From positions 1-35,651 of the forward strand of contig JAFWKB010000050.1 of assembly GCA_017511405.1 (NCBI GenBank): a stretch of DNA of 35,651 nucleotides, read 5' to 3'. Positions 7,904-15,847 of this stretch are shown piece by piece. Below the pieces are notes generated by a model. It had not been told where the DNA came from, made no database searches, and was given only the letters and a program-made list of their open reading frames with translations. The position numbers and the translations under genes were made by a program. Numbering within the stretch: position 1 is the first letter of the stretch; each line of letters begins with the position of its first letter. This DNA is from Candidatus Saccharimonadota bacterium (GTDB lineage Bacteria; Patescibacteriota; Saccharimonadia; Saccharimonadales; Saccharimonadaceae).

Positions 7904-8868
7904 TGGCAAGGATCGTTTCTATAGGTTCAGCGCTCCAAGATATATATCTCATCGACAGGGATGATTTCGGATCGTTTGAATATAACAACAAATCAATGTT
8001 CAAAAGTCTAGAAATTGGCTCTAAATACGACATCGACAAACTAGATTTTTTCATTGGGGGCGGTGGCACAAATACCGCAGTTACCTTCGCAAAATCAGGA
8101 CACGAAGCCATCTATCTCGGCAATATCGCACACGATCCCGCCGGAGAGGCAATACTTAAGAAACTCGACGAAGAGGGAATCGATACCTCCTACATTTCTT
8201 ACCCACCAAAAGGGAAAACGGGAGTTTCTATCATTCTTCTTGATTCAAAAACCGGCGAAAGAACCGTCTTAACCTTCCGAGGCGCATCTTCAAAGTTTAA
8301 CAATCTAAAACCGAAGGACCTAGAATATATTTCTCCAGATTGGCTATATATGACAACTCTTCGTGGTGACATGGGGTCGATACTAAGCTTCCTCGAAAAA
8401 GCGCATGAGTTAGGAGTGAAAACTATGTTCAATCCAGGTGTCCTAGAACTAAAAAACTCCAAGCAACTCCTCGGCCTTCTGAGAGACGTCGATATTCTTT
8501 TGCTCAACAAACGCGAGGCCTCTCAACTTGTCCCTGGAACACTCCTTCAAGAACTTCTAGAAAGACTTAAAAACTACTGCAAAACAGTCTTAATAACCGA
8601 CGGGTCCATGGGTGGAATAGCCACTAATGGCGAAAAAACCTACCGCTTCGGAATTTATGAAGACGTCAAGATCGTCGACACAACCGGAGCAGGTGATGCT
8701 TTCGGCTCAGGTTTCCTTGCAAGTTACGCTGCCGGAAAAAGCTTCCGAGAATCTTTAATTTTTGCTAGTGCAAACTCAACTTCTGTAGTTCAAAAACGTG
8801 GAGCTAAAAACGGAATCATCTCAATCGATGAAAAACTCCACCCAATGCCAATTCAATTATTAAAATAA
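7903..8868 (+). CDS. PfkB-family carbohydrate/nucleoside kinase
   Basis: ATP-dependent sugar or nucleoside kinase of the ribokinase superfamily, 321 residues. The N-terminal region FFIGGGGTNTAVTFAKSG is the first PfkB signature (substrate side). VKIVDTTGAGDAFGSGFLASYAAG is the second, with the catalytic-base Asp in GAGD. NPGVLELKN and LLLNKREASQL are also family-typical. Substrate specificity cannot be read out. Given its neighbours gap, rpiB and rpe, a ribokinase, fructokinase or nucleoside kinase role are all possible. Its start shares a base with the rpe stop and AAGGAG lies about 11 bases upstream; LOG follows after 9 bases. Confidence 0.9.
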   Translation: MARIVSIGSALQDIYLIDRDDFGSFEYNNKSMFKSLEIGSKYDIDKLDFFIGGGGTNTAVTFAKSGHEAIYLGNIAHDPAGEAILKKLDEEGIDTSYISYPPKGKTGVSIILLDSKTGERTVLTFRGASSKFNNLKPKDLEYISPDWLYMTTLRGDMGSILSFLEKAHELGVKTMFNPGVLELKNSKQLLGLLRDVDILLLNKREASQLVPGTLLQELLERLKNYCKTVLITDGSMGGIATNGEKTYRFGIYEDVKIVDTTGAGDAFGSGFLASYAAGKSFRESLIFASANSTSVVQKRGAKNGIISIDEKLHPMPIQLLK

Positions 8869-8877
8869 AGAGGAATT

Positions 8878-9624
8878 ATGCCAGACGCTAATCAAATCAA
8901 ATCAGAAGAAAAACGCTTCCAAGAAGTTGCAAAAGAGCTTGAATCTGCCGATTACGATCGCGCTCAAGCTTATGCTAAAGACCTTCTCTCTGGCCTCCGC
9001 ATCGTAAGGACCTTCCCACAAGGCGTAACTATCTATGGTTCTGCAAGATTAAAAGAAACTAGCCCCTACTACAAAAAAGCGCGCGAACTCGGACAACATC
9101 TCGCCGAGAATGGTCACGCCGTGATTACGGGCGGCGGTCCCGGCATCATGGAGGCCGCGAATCGAGGCTCGTTCGAATATGGCGGACGTTCCATAGGACT
9201 AAATATCACCCTCAGCCACGAACAACATCCAAACCCATATCTAACAGATATGCTCCAATTTCAATATTTCTTCGCTCGGAAAGTCATGCTCGCTATGTCC
9301 GCAAAAGTCTACGTCTTTTTTCCTGGAGGTTTTGGCACTATGGATGAGTTCAGTGAAATCCTCATCTTGATGCAAGAAGGAAAGATGCCCAAAATGCCAA
9401 TGTTCCTCTTCGGAAAATCCTTCTGGCGTCCCCTAGACCGTTTTTACGCAACCAAAATGGCCCCCCTAAAATTAATAAACTCCGAGGACAGAAAAATCTA
9501 CAAACTTACCGATTCAATCGAGGAAATCGTCGAAGCCGCCAATAAAATTGGCCACCCAAAGGTTAAAACCAATTATTACGACGGCTTCAGTAAAGCTAGT
9601 AAAATTGCTCAGCCAATAATATAA
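8878..9624 (+). CDS. LOG-family (TIGR00730) nucleoside-5'-monophosphate phosphoribohydrolase-like protein
   Basis: A 248-residue member of the Lonely Guy/lysine-decarboxylase-like family. Many members cleave the N-glycosidic bond of nucleoside monophosphates to give ribose-5-phosphate and a base. The nucleotide-binding motif GGGPGIMEAANRG and the catalytic PGGFGTMDEFSE motif are both intact, separated by the usual ~80 residues including FFARKVML. GAGGA directly before the ATG gives the ribosome site. In this operon a phosphoribohydrolase would deliver ribose-5-phosphate to RpiB and glycolysis, a plausible nucleotide-catabolic link (inference). The neighbour downstream is the cysteine desulfurase, 7 bases away. 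Confidence 0.88.
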   Translation: MPDANQIKSEEKRFQEVAKELESADYDRAQAYAKDLLSGLRIVRTFPQGVTIYGSARLKETSPYYKKARELGQHLAENGHAVITGGGPGIMEAANRGSFEYGGRSIGLNITLSHEQHPNPYLTDMLQFQYFFARKVMLAMSAKVYVFFPGGFGTMDEFSEILILMQEGKMPKMPMFLFGKSFWRPLDRFYATKMAPLKLINSEDRKIYKLTDSIEEIVEAANKIGHPKVKTNYYDGFSKASKIAQPII

Positions 9625-9631
9625 TTGAGGT

Positions 9632-10822
9632 GTGATATATCTCGATTTTTCTGCAACAAGCCCCCTTTTGCCATGCGCTAAATCCGCCATACTCAAAGTC
9701 ATGGAGTTATCAGAGACCAGCAAAATAGGAAATCCATCTTCGCTCCATTCGCCAGGTTCGCTTTCTCGAAACATCTTGGAAAATGCTCGAAAAACAATCG
9801 CTAAAAAGCTTAACGCGAGAACCACGGAAATAATTTTTACATCCGGCGGTTCCGAAGCCAACAATACAGTTATTAACATCTTCAGAAATTCAACAATTCT
9901 AGCTTCAAGAATCGAGCATCCCTCCGTCCTTAAACCAACAGAAAAGCTAGGTAATCCATGTATCAAAATCCCAGTTTCAAAAGAAGGATTTATCGACAAA
10001 TCTTTCCTCAAAAATAAACTCGAAACTTTTCTCCAAGAAAATCCAAAAGAAAAAATCCTTATTAGCGTCATGATGGCCAATAACGAAATCGGAACACTCG
10101 AACCAATCAAGGCGTTATCTAAAACCGTCGAAGAATATAGAAACAAAGGACTCAAAAACCTATTTCTACACACCGACGCAACGCAAGCCTTCGGCAAAAT
10201 AAACATAGATGTAAAAAAACTAAAAATAGATTATATGACAATCTCCGCCCACAAAATTGGCGGACCAGTCGGGATCGGCGCCCTTTTTTTGCGCTCAGGG
10301 ACACCTTTCGCCCCTCTCATCCTCGGTGGCTCTCAAGAAAACAATCGCCGTGCCGGAACATCAAATGCCCTACTTGCTGAAGGATTCCGCTCTGCCGTCC
10401 AATATACAATTGACATAGAATCGGAAAAACTCTTCAAAGAAAAAATTACCCCGCTCAAAGATTTTCTTGCCAAAAACATTAAAAAGCAAATCCCAAGTTC
10501 AATCCTACTCACCCCAAACAAATCTTTGCCCAACATCCTCTCTTTCTCATTTCCAGCCGCCGAAGGAGAATCTACCCAACTCTATCTTGATTTGGAAAAC
10601 ATTGCTGTCTCAACCGGATCTGCTTGCGCCTCTGGAGACCTCGAGCCATCGCATGTTATCATGGCCACGCATAACGATGCAGAAATCGCGCATAATTCCG
10701 TTCGTTTTTCCCTCGGTCTCGACACCCAAAAATCAGACATCGACATCTTGCTAGATAAACTCCCCCCAATTATTAATCGCCTCCAAAAAATTTCAACCAT
10801 AAAAACAAAGGATGTAAAATGA
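9632..10822 (+). CDS. Cysteine desulfurase (NifS/IscS family)
   Basis: PLP-dependent enzyme that moves sulfur from cysteine to Fe-S scaffolds or tRNA-thiolation proteins. The 396 residues are full length. The N-terminus MIYLDFSATSPLLP is classical. TSGGSEANN binds PLP, K208 in SAHKIGGPVGIG is the Schiff-base lysine, and C332 in STGSACASGDLEPSH is the persulfide cysteine. GTG at 9632 is the only sensible start because an in-frame stop lies two codons upstream; the GAGG before it is almost adjacent, so reinitiation from LOG is likely. The stop overlaps the iscU start as ATGA, showing tight coupling with its scaffold partner. Confidence 0.95.
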   Translation: MIYLDFSATSPLLPCAKSAILKVMELSETSKIGNPSSLHSPGSLSRNILENARKTIAKKLNARTTEIIFTSGGSEANNTVINIFRNSTILASRIEHPSVLKPTEKLGNPCIKIPVSKEGFIDKSFLKNKLETFLQENPKEKILISVMMANNEIGTLEPIKALSKTVEEYRNKGLKNLFLHTDATQAFGKINIDVKKLKIDYMTISAHKIGGPVGIGALFLRSGTPFAPLILGGSQENNRRAGTSNALLAEGFRSAVQYTIDIESEKLFKEKITPLKDFLAKNIKKQIPSSILLTPNKSLPNILSFSFPAAEGESTQLYLDLENIAVSTGSACASGDLEPSHVIMATHNDAEIAHNSVRFSLGLDTQKSDIDILLDKLPPIINRLQKISTIKTKDVK

Positions 10823-11244
10823 AAAACCCTTGGGCCTACACAGAAACCGTAAAAGAACACTTCTTAAATCCAAGGAACTTTCTCATGGGCGACGAAACAA
10901 AGTTTAAAGCCGACGGAGAGGGAATTGTCGGAAATCCAATTTGCGGTGACCAAATGCTCATCAAAATTCAAGTAAAAACACGCGAAAACGGCGAAGAATA
11001 TATTTCTGATATCGGATGGAAAACTTATGGCTGCGCAAGTGCTATCGCCTCGACATCTGCACTTTCCGAACTGGCCAAGAACCGCACTCTTGAAGATGCA
11101 GACAAAATTAGCGCCAAAGAAATCTGCGATTATCTCGGCGGCCTTCCTGAACATAAATTCCACTGCTCCGTTCTCGGTCATCAAGCCCTTCATAAAGCCA
11201 TCAAGAACTATCAAGAAAAAAAGGCTCCCGAAGGAGCCAGCTAA
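10819..11244 (+). CDS. iscU: IscU/NifU-like Fe-S cluster scaffold
   Basis: Scaffold on which the upstream cysteine desulfurase builds Fe-S clusters. Its 141 residues and three conserved cysteines fit IscU/SufU: C42 in GNPICGDQM (with the adjacent Asp), C72 in TYGCASAIAS and C116 in HKFHCSVLG. HFLNPRN near the N-terminus is family-typical. It overlaps the desulfurase by 4 bases. No HscA/HscB or SufBCD is in the window. The 3' codons (KKAPEGAS) also form the terminator stem of the converging minus-strand operon, an economical but constraining overlap. Confidence 0.93.
   Translation: MKNPWAYTETVKEHFLNPRNFLMGDETKFKADGEGIVGNPICGDQMLIKIQVKTRENGEEYISDIGWKTYGCASAIASTSALSELAKNRTLEDADKISAKEICDYLGGLPEHKFHCSVLGHQALHKAIKNYQEKKAPEGAS
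11216..11238 (-). terminator. Rho-independent terminator of the minus-strand gpsA operon
   Basis: Read on the minus strand, GGCTCC-TTCG-GGAGCC is followed by seven T residues (complement of A7 at 11216-11222). The stem lies wholly inside the last codons of iscU on the other strand. On the plus strand the hairpin has no U tract. Confidence 0.85.
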
Positions 11245-11258
11245 GTAATCAATATTGC

Positions 11259-11483
11259 CTAAAGACCAAAAATCCCCAAAATTCCCTGCTTTTCACCCTT
11301 AGAATTATATCCAAGGTCGCTCAACTCTTTGAGCGTATCTGTTCCGCCGGCATTTACAGTATTCGAGCCATGCATTCTCAAGAACAGCGCCGCATCCTCA
11401 GGGTCATTGAACGTTTCACACTCGCCTGTTCGCTTGTCTTTTAAACAATATCTATCCGGAAAGAGCCATCCCACATTTTTCAC
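11259..11483 (-). CDS. Small protein of unknown function
   Basis: A 74-residue frame at the end of the gpsA-helicase operon. The sequence is protein-like and not low-complexity: an aromatic N-terminus (GWLFPDRYCLKDKRTGECE), an acidic middle (FNDPEDAALFLRMHG) and a Gly/Leu C-terminus. GTG at 11483 is the first start, but AAAGGGG abuts it. The second GTG at 11474 has this ribosome site at a better distance (~8 bases), giving a 71-residue product. It is bounded 3' by the strong minus-strand terminator, which supports it being expressed. There are only two cysteines, no membrane segment and no recognised family. The position suggests a possible accessory to the helicase-nuclease, without direct evidence. 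Confidence 0.6.
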   Translation of the reverse strand: MKNVGWLFPDRYCLKDKRTGECETFNDPEDAALFLRMHGSNTVNAGGTDTLKELSDLGYNSKGEKQGILGIFGL

Positions 11484-11547
11484 CCCCTTTCATTCAACAT
11501 AGAAAAATCCAGGAACAAACCTACAATAACCGATTTTGTAATTTTTA

Positions 11548-14500
11548 TCAAGCAGAAGTTTTTTCAATCAATAACTTTATAAAATTTTTTACATCCTTCA
11601 TTGTTTTATTCTTGTCAGCCTCAACTCTAAGTTCATCATCGTCGAGAAATTCCAAACTAGTCGCTTGTTTATAGACAACAGAAATAAGTTGCTTTAGTGT
11701 TTTCTCATCAGTCCGCTCAAATTCCTCAAAATCCAACACCTTATCATAAACTTTTCCTTCCTCATCTGGATTAACGAAAAGAATGTGACCTTTCGTAACT
11801 TTATAAAGTTTATATGTCGGGGAATTATTAAGCATCAACTTATAAAACCCAAGTTGAAGACTATATTTATATAAAGAATTAACACTCCCCCACTTTTCCT
11901 TATGATACTTCCCGGTCTTAAAATCATAAATCTCAATCGTTTTCTTCTCTTTTTCGATCGCTACATGGTCAAGAACTCCCGTCACCGGAACACCGTCAAT
12001 CGTTATATGTTCGCCTTTTAAATCCAACTCTGCGCGCGAATTTTGAGCGCGGAGCAAATCTCCGAAACTCTCAAGCGATGTTCTCAAGGCAAGCTCTCCA
12101 ATTTCTAGCAATTCTTTAAGTTCCCTCCCTGTTAAATCCGAGCATTCCGCCTCTTTTCTTAATCCCTCAACCGCCTCTTCATCAGAAATACCATCTGCTG
12201 TAATCTTCTGAAAAGCATGGTGAACCAAGTTTCCAAGTATAATGTTTGAAGTTGCCGGAGGCTGAGGTGTTCTAAGTACCTTTTTCTCGAAAAACGCCAT
12301 CGGCCCGCCATAAGAAATATCAACAAAACTTGCTAAATCTGTCGAAGTTAACTTATAATTTTCCATCCGCCTCAAAAGAATCGGACGAAGCTCAGGAGTG
12401 TTTCTTACATAAGCACTCCGCCAAGTCTTCCTCAGGTCAACCGTCTTACGAAGCTCTTTCAAATCATTATAATGCAAAGAAACTTTATAAAGTTTTTCTG
12501 AGTTTTTAGGGTTTATTATAAGTGGAGAAATCACATTTCCGTCATCGTCAACGTATTCCTCGAGATAGCTCAACCTAGCCGGACTCTTGCCAGAAAAATC
12601 TTTCGTCGAATTGGTCATTACTAATGCTTTCTTGGCTCGAGTTATCGCCACAAACAAAAGCCGCAGTTTTTCATCGTCAGTTGTCCCCGTATGTCGAATT
12701 TGCACCATATTTTTCGGCAAAGAAAGTAAATTATTATTACCTTTTCCTCTACCCCAGTTTACATTATCAGTCGCAATCAGAAAAACATACTCATATTCAA
12801 GCCCCTTCGATTTATGCGCTGTCACAAGCTGAACCGCATCTTCAGAATCGCGATACGGCGAAGTGTTCACGAGTCCCATCCCCGCCTCTTCATAATCTTC
12901 AAGGAGTAGCACCAGATCTTTTAATCTCAACGTCTTTTCCTTAGAATAGCTCAAAATCGCTTCTCTCAAAACGGCCAAGTTTTCATAAAGTTCAAACGTC
13001 TCAAAACTATCCTGTTCTTTAGCATAAAATTCCAAAAATGGCGAACGAAACGCTCTAGTTTCGACCGAAATCTCCAACTCAACTGAACCAACCATATAAT
13101 CAAGCATTAGCTCAAGCGGCGTATCAAAAGACAACATCGTCAGCTTCGCCAAAAACTCAGCCAACTCTCTAATCTTAGGCGAAGAGGATTTCAAAAGATA
13201 ATCAAGTCCAGATTTCTTATCTTCTTTTGCCTGATAAACCGCAGATATTGCCTCCGCACTCGGAATTTGCCAAAACGGAAAACTCATAATCTCGAGCAAA
13301 CGAGAGGAGATATTTTTACCAAGCGATAAATCATAGATAAACCTACTTAATGTCAGAATTTCCGACAAACGAGGGTCCTCAAAAATATTATCTCTCTTCT
13401 CGTAAGCAATATTTAAATTCTCCTTCTCCTTCAAAAACGGCAACAAAGGAGCTATGTACTTATGTTTCGGCGCAATAATTGCAATTTCTTTTTGAGGAAC
13501 ACCCTGTTTAATAAGTTTAGAAATCTCATCCGCCACAAACTGATATTCTTGATCAGAAGTCAAAAACTCGTGTCGAGAGATAATTCCGCCTGGGCCTTTA
13601 AAGGCAGTCAATTTCTTCGAAAGACCCATCTCTTTTGCACCCTCATTTTTTACGAAACTATTAGAAATCTGATCCGCAATCTTACGGGAAAAATCGAGTA
13701 TTTCTTGATTTGAGCGATAGTTTTCTTCCAGATTTACAACTTTCGCCCCATAATATTGCTCAAAATTCAACAAATTCGACGCATCTGCCCCCTGAAACTC
13801 AAAAATTGCCTGGTCATCATCTCCAACCGCCATCACATTTGGTTTTTCGTAATCAGTTAAAAGCCGGATAATCTCTGCTTGGCTCGGATTAGTATCTTGG
13901 AATTCATCAAGAAGAATATACTGATACCTTTCCTGGCAAGTCAACCTAAACGCCTCGTCTTTCTTCAGAAAAGAAATCGCCTGTTCAATCATATCATCAA
14001 AATCATAAAGTCCATCTTTTTCAAGCAACTCGGAATATTTAATCATTATCTTCCCCAAAGATTTCAACTTCTTGTTCGCAACTCTATCTTTAAGACAATA
14101 ACCACCATCATCCTTGCGTTCGAAGCATGCTTTTTTCCAATCGGAGAAGGGTTTCACCGAAACTTTTTTCCCGTTCGCATCCAAATCTTCCGCCTCACGG
14201 ATTAACCTCGCCAAATCTCGCGCAAGCACATTAGAAACAGGCTCAATATCTCTTACAATTTTTTCTTTCGAAACATATTTGACCAGAATCTCAAGAATAG
14301 GCCTATAAACATCATCAACAACCTCCGGATAGCGAGCACCTTTTTTAGCACCTTCCAAAATCGGAGAAATCTCAGAATTTAGCTCATCACTCAAAGCCTC
14401 ATTTTTCTCTGCAACTTTAATCAAATCTTCACCAGACAATCTCGCCTGCTTAGCGCTTGAAATCGTATCTAAAATATCTCTTAAAGCCGAATGTTTCAAA

Positions 14501-14889
14501 ATATCTTGTACTGGCAATTCTTCCTGTATCGTCTTTACGATTTTATACTTAGTTACCTCGTCAATCGCCGAATCCAAATTCCGATCAAACTTATCTGCAA
14601 AGTTTTTATATTGCGACAATAAATCAACTCCAAAAGCATGATATGTATGAATTTGGAGCTTCCTCGCCTCTTTTCCAATCGTAGAGAGCAATCGTTCGCG
14701 CATATTTGAAGCACCACTTTCCGTAAAAGTAATGCAAAGAATATTTTCCGGACTTACATCAGTCGCCTTAAGTATGTGCTCAACCCTAGCCGACAAAAGA
14801 TGCGTTTTTCCAGTACCAGGCCCCGCCAAAACTAGAAGCGGTCCATCTATATAATTGACCGCTTCTGCTTGTTTTTTATTTAACCCCAT
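11548..14889 (-). CDS. UvrD/AddA-like helicase fused to a RecB-type PD-(D/E)XK nuclease
   Basis: An SF1A DNA helicase-nuclease of 1113 residues, likely acting in double-strand-break end processing. Helicase motifs run in order: Q-motif LNKKQAEAV, Walker A GPGTGKT (residues 23-29), ITFTESGASNMRERL, Walker B LLDEFQDTNPSQ, VGDDDQAIFEFQGAD, LEENYRSNQEIL, TAHKSKGLEYEYVFLI and FVAITRAKKALV. The last ~250 residues carry the nuclease: VTGVLDHVAIE, IEIYDFKTGKYHKE with the D-x-K core, and YSLQLGFYKLML matching the QxxxY motif. GAGGAGG lies 8 bases before the ATG. The N-terminus overlaps gpsA by 14 bases. UvrD/PcrA proper are ~700 residues and lack the nuclease, so AddA-like is the better name; no AddB/RecC partner is visible. 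Confidence 0.93.
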   Translation of the reverse strand: MGLNKKQAEAVNYIDGPLLVLAGPGTGKTHLLSARVEHILKATDVSPENILCITFTESGASNMRERLLSTIGKEARKLQIHTYHAFGVDLLSQYKNFADKFDRNLDSAIDEVTKYKIVKTIQEELPVQDILKHSALRDILDTISSAKQARLSGEDLIKVAEKNEALSDELNSEISPILEGAKKGARYPEVVDDVYRPILEILVKYVSKEKIVRDIEPVSNVLARDLARLIREAEDLDANGKKVSVKPFSDWKKACFERKDDGGYCLKDRVANKKLKSLGKIMIKYSELLEKDGLYDFDDMIEQAISFLKKDEAFRLTCQERYQYILLDEFQDTNPSQAEIIRLLTDYEKPNVMAVGDDDQAIFEFQGADASNLLNFEQYYGAKVVNLEENYRSNQEILDFSRKIADQISNSFVKNEGAKEMGLSKKLTAFKGPGGIISRHEFLTSDQEYQFVADEISKLIKQGVPQKEIAIIAPKHKYIAPLLPFLKEKENLNIAYEKRDNIFEDPRLSEILTLSRFIYDLSLGKNISSRLLEIMSFPFWQIPSAEAISAVYQAKEDKKSGLDYLLKSSSPKIRELAEFLAKLTMLSFDTPLELMLDYMVGSVELEISVETRAFRSPFLEFYAKEQDSFETFELYENLAVLREAILSYSKEKTLRLKDLVLLLEDYEEAGMGLVNTSPYRDSEDAVQLVTAHKSKGLEYEYVFLIATDNVNWGRGKGNNNLLSLPKNMVQIRHTGTTDDEKLRLLFVAITRAKKALVMTNSTKDFSGKSPARLSYLEEYVDDDGNVISPLIINPKNSEKLYKVSLHYNDLKELRKTVDLRKTWRSAYVRNTPELRPILLRRMENYKLTSTDLASFVDISYGGPMAFFEKKVLRTPQPPATSNIILGNLVHHAFQKITADGISDEEAVEGLRKEAECSDLTGRELKELLEIGELALRTSLESFGDLLRAQNSRAELDLKGEHITIDGVPVTGVLDHVAIEKEKKTIEIYDFKTGKYHKEKWGSVNSLYKYSLQLGFYKLMLNNSPTYKLYKVTKGHILFVNPDEEGKVYDKVLDFEEFERTDEKTLKQLISVVYKQATSLEFLDDDELRVEADKNKTMKDVKNFIKLLIEKTSA

Positions 14890-15766
14890 TTTTTATCCTC
14901 CTCAGAATATCTGGTAAAATTTCTAACTCTCGCGGAATAAAAATTCCTTGTCGTTCAATCTCTCTCGCCGCCGTAACCCCCTCAACGGTCACCCCACGCG
15001 GAGCCAACATCTTCTTTAGTCTAACATCTTTGCTCGCTCTGAAAAACCCATCCAAACTTTTTCTCAAACCAGTTCGCCCTTCAAACTCGGACAATCTTAC
15101 TCCGAAACGATAATTCCGACTCATGTCACTCCCACATGTTAAAACAAAATCCCCCACGCCCGCAGAAAACTTCACAGTTTCAAGAAATCCGCCGTTATAA
15201 ATCAGAATCTGCTGAGACTCTTTTACGGCTTCCAAAATAAACTCTTTAAACATAGAAGAACGTTGAGTAAGTCTCCGTCGACCAGACTCAATCGCAAAAA
15301 TATTCTTTAACGCTCCAAGAAGCATCACTCCATAAACATCATCCGTCTTATCAAATCGCAATTTTTCCGATTCTAAAAGACGTTCCGCAAGCGTTACACC
15401 ATCTAAAGCACCAATCGAAGCGACCGTAAGCTTTATGCGTTTCTCATTTACGATGTCGCTCGCAAATCCCGGTCCAGAAATAATTTCATAATTCTCAAAT
15501 TTGTCATAAAGCTCTTTATTAAGTACCCCTTTCGTCGCCACAAGAAGCGGCTTAAAGAATCCTTCCGCAGGCAGGGAATTGATAATTCCAGAAACAGCCT
15601 TAGACGGCGCAGCGAGAAGAATTACATCAGAGAACTCCACAACATCCCGAAGGGTACGATTCGGAAGCAAAAAAGGGTCATAAAAATAAGTCGCATTCCC
15701 ATTTCTTCGAAGCTGAACTCCGAAAGCTTTTCCGTATTCGCCAGCCCCCAAAATACCTATCTTCAC
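14876..15766 (-). CDS. gpsA: Glycerol-3-phosphate dehydrogenase [NAD(P)+]
   Basis: Reduces dihydroxyacetone phosphate to sn-glycerol-3-phosphate, the phospholipid backbone. At 296 residues it is slightly short for GpsA (~330). The Rossmann motif GILGAGEYGKAFG is at residues 3-15. SGPGFASDIV, the substrate-site Lys in LGALKNIFAIESG, and the C-terminal signature GVGDFVLTCGSDMSRNYRFG are present. The GTG start at 15766 has AAGGAG five bases upstream and an extended -10 on the minus strand. It is the first gene of the gpsA-helicase-small-protein operon, ended by the terminator inside iscU. Confidence 0.93.
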   Translation of the reverse strand: MKIGILGAGEYGKAFGVQLRRNGNATYFYDPFLLPNRTLRDVVEFSDVILLAAPSKAVSGIINSLPAEGFFKPLLVATKGVLNKELYDKFENYEIISGPGFASDIVNEKRIKLTVASIGALDGVTLAERLLESEKLRFDKTDDVYGVMLLGALKNIFAIESGRRRLTQRSSMFKEFILEAVKESQQILIYNGGFLETVKFSAGVGDFVLTCGSDMSRNYRFGVRLSEFEGRTGLRKSLDGFFRASKDVRLKKMLAPRGVTVEGVTAAREIERQGIFIPRELEILPDILRRIKNGVK

Positions 15767-15790
15767 TTTCTCTCCTTCTTAACTATAATC

Positions 15791-15799
15791 AGTATAGCA
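15791..15799 (-). promoter_or_regulatory. Extended -10 promoter of gpsA operon
   Basis: TGCTATACT on the minus strand, with TTGCGC about 18 bases upstream as a possible -35. The predicted start leaves a leader of under 20 bases with AAGGAG, so this gene uses a Shine-Dalgarno, unlike divergent dus. Confidence 0.6.
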
Positions 15800-15832
15800 C
15801 AAAACCTCCCCCCTGCGCAATGGCTAAAGATA

Positions 15833-15841
15833 TGTTATAAT
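15833..15841 (+). promoter_or_regulatory. Extended -10 of dus, 6 bases before the ATG
   Basis: TGTTATAAT with the hexamer at 15836-15841; the ATG is at 15848. There is no room for a leader or Shine-Dalgarno, so a leaderless mRNA is predicted. Confidence 0.7.
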
Positions 15842-15847
15842 AAAGAA

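Noticed and set aside
9514..10206. 230-codon open frame on the minus strand
   Set aside because: It is antisense to the LOG 3' end and the cysteine desulfurase, both with intact motifs. No promoter or ribosome site is visible and the protein matches nothing.
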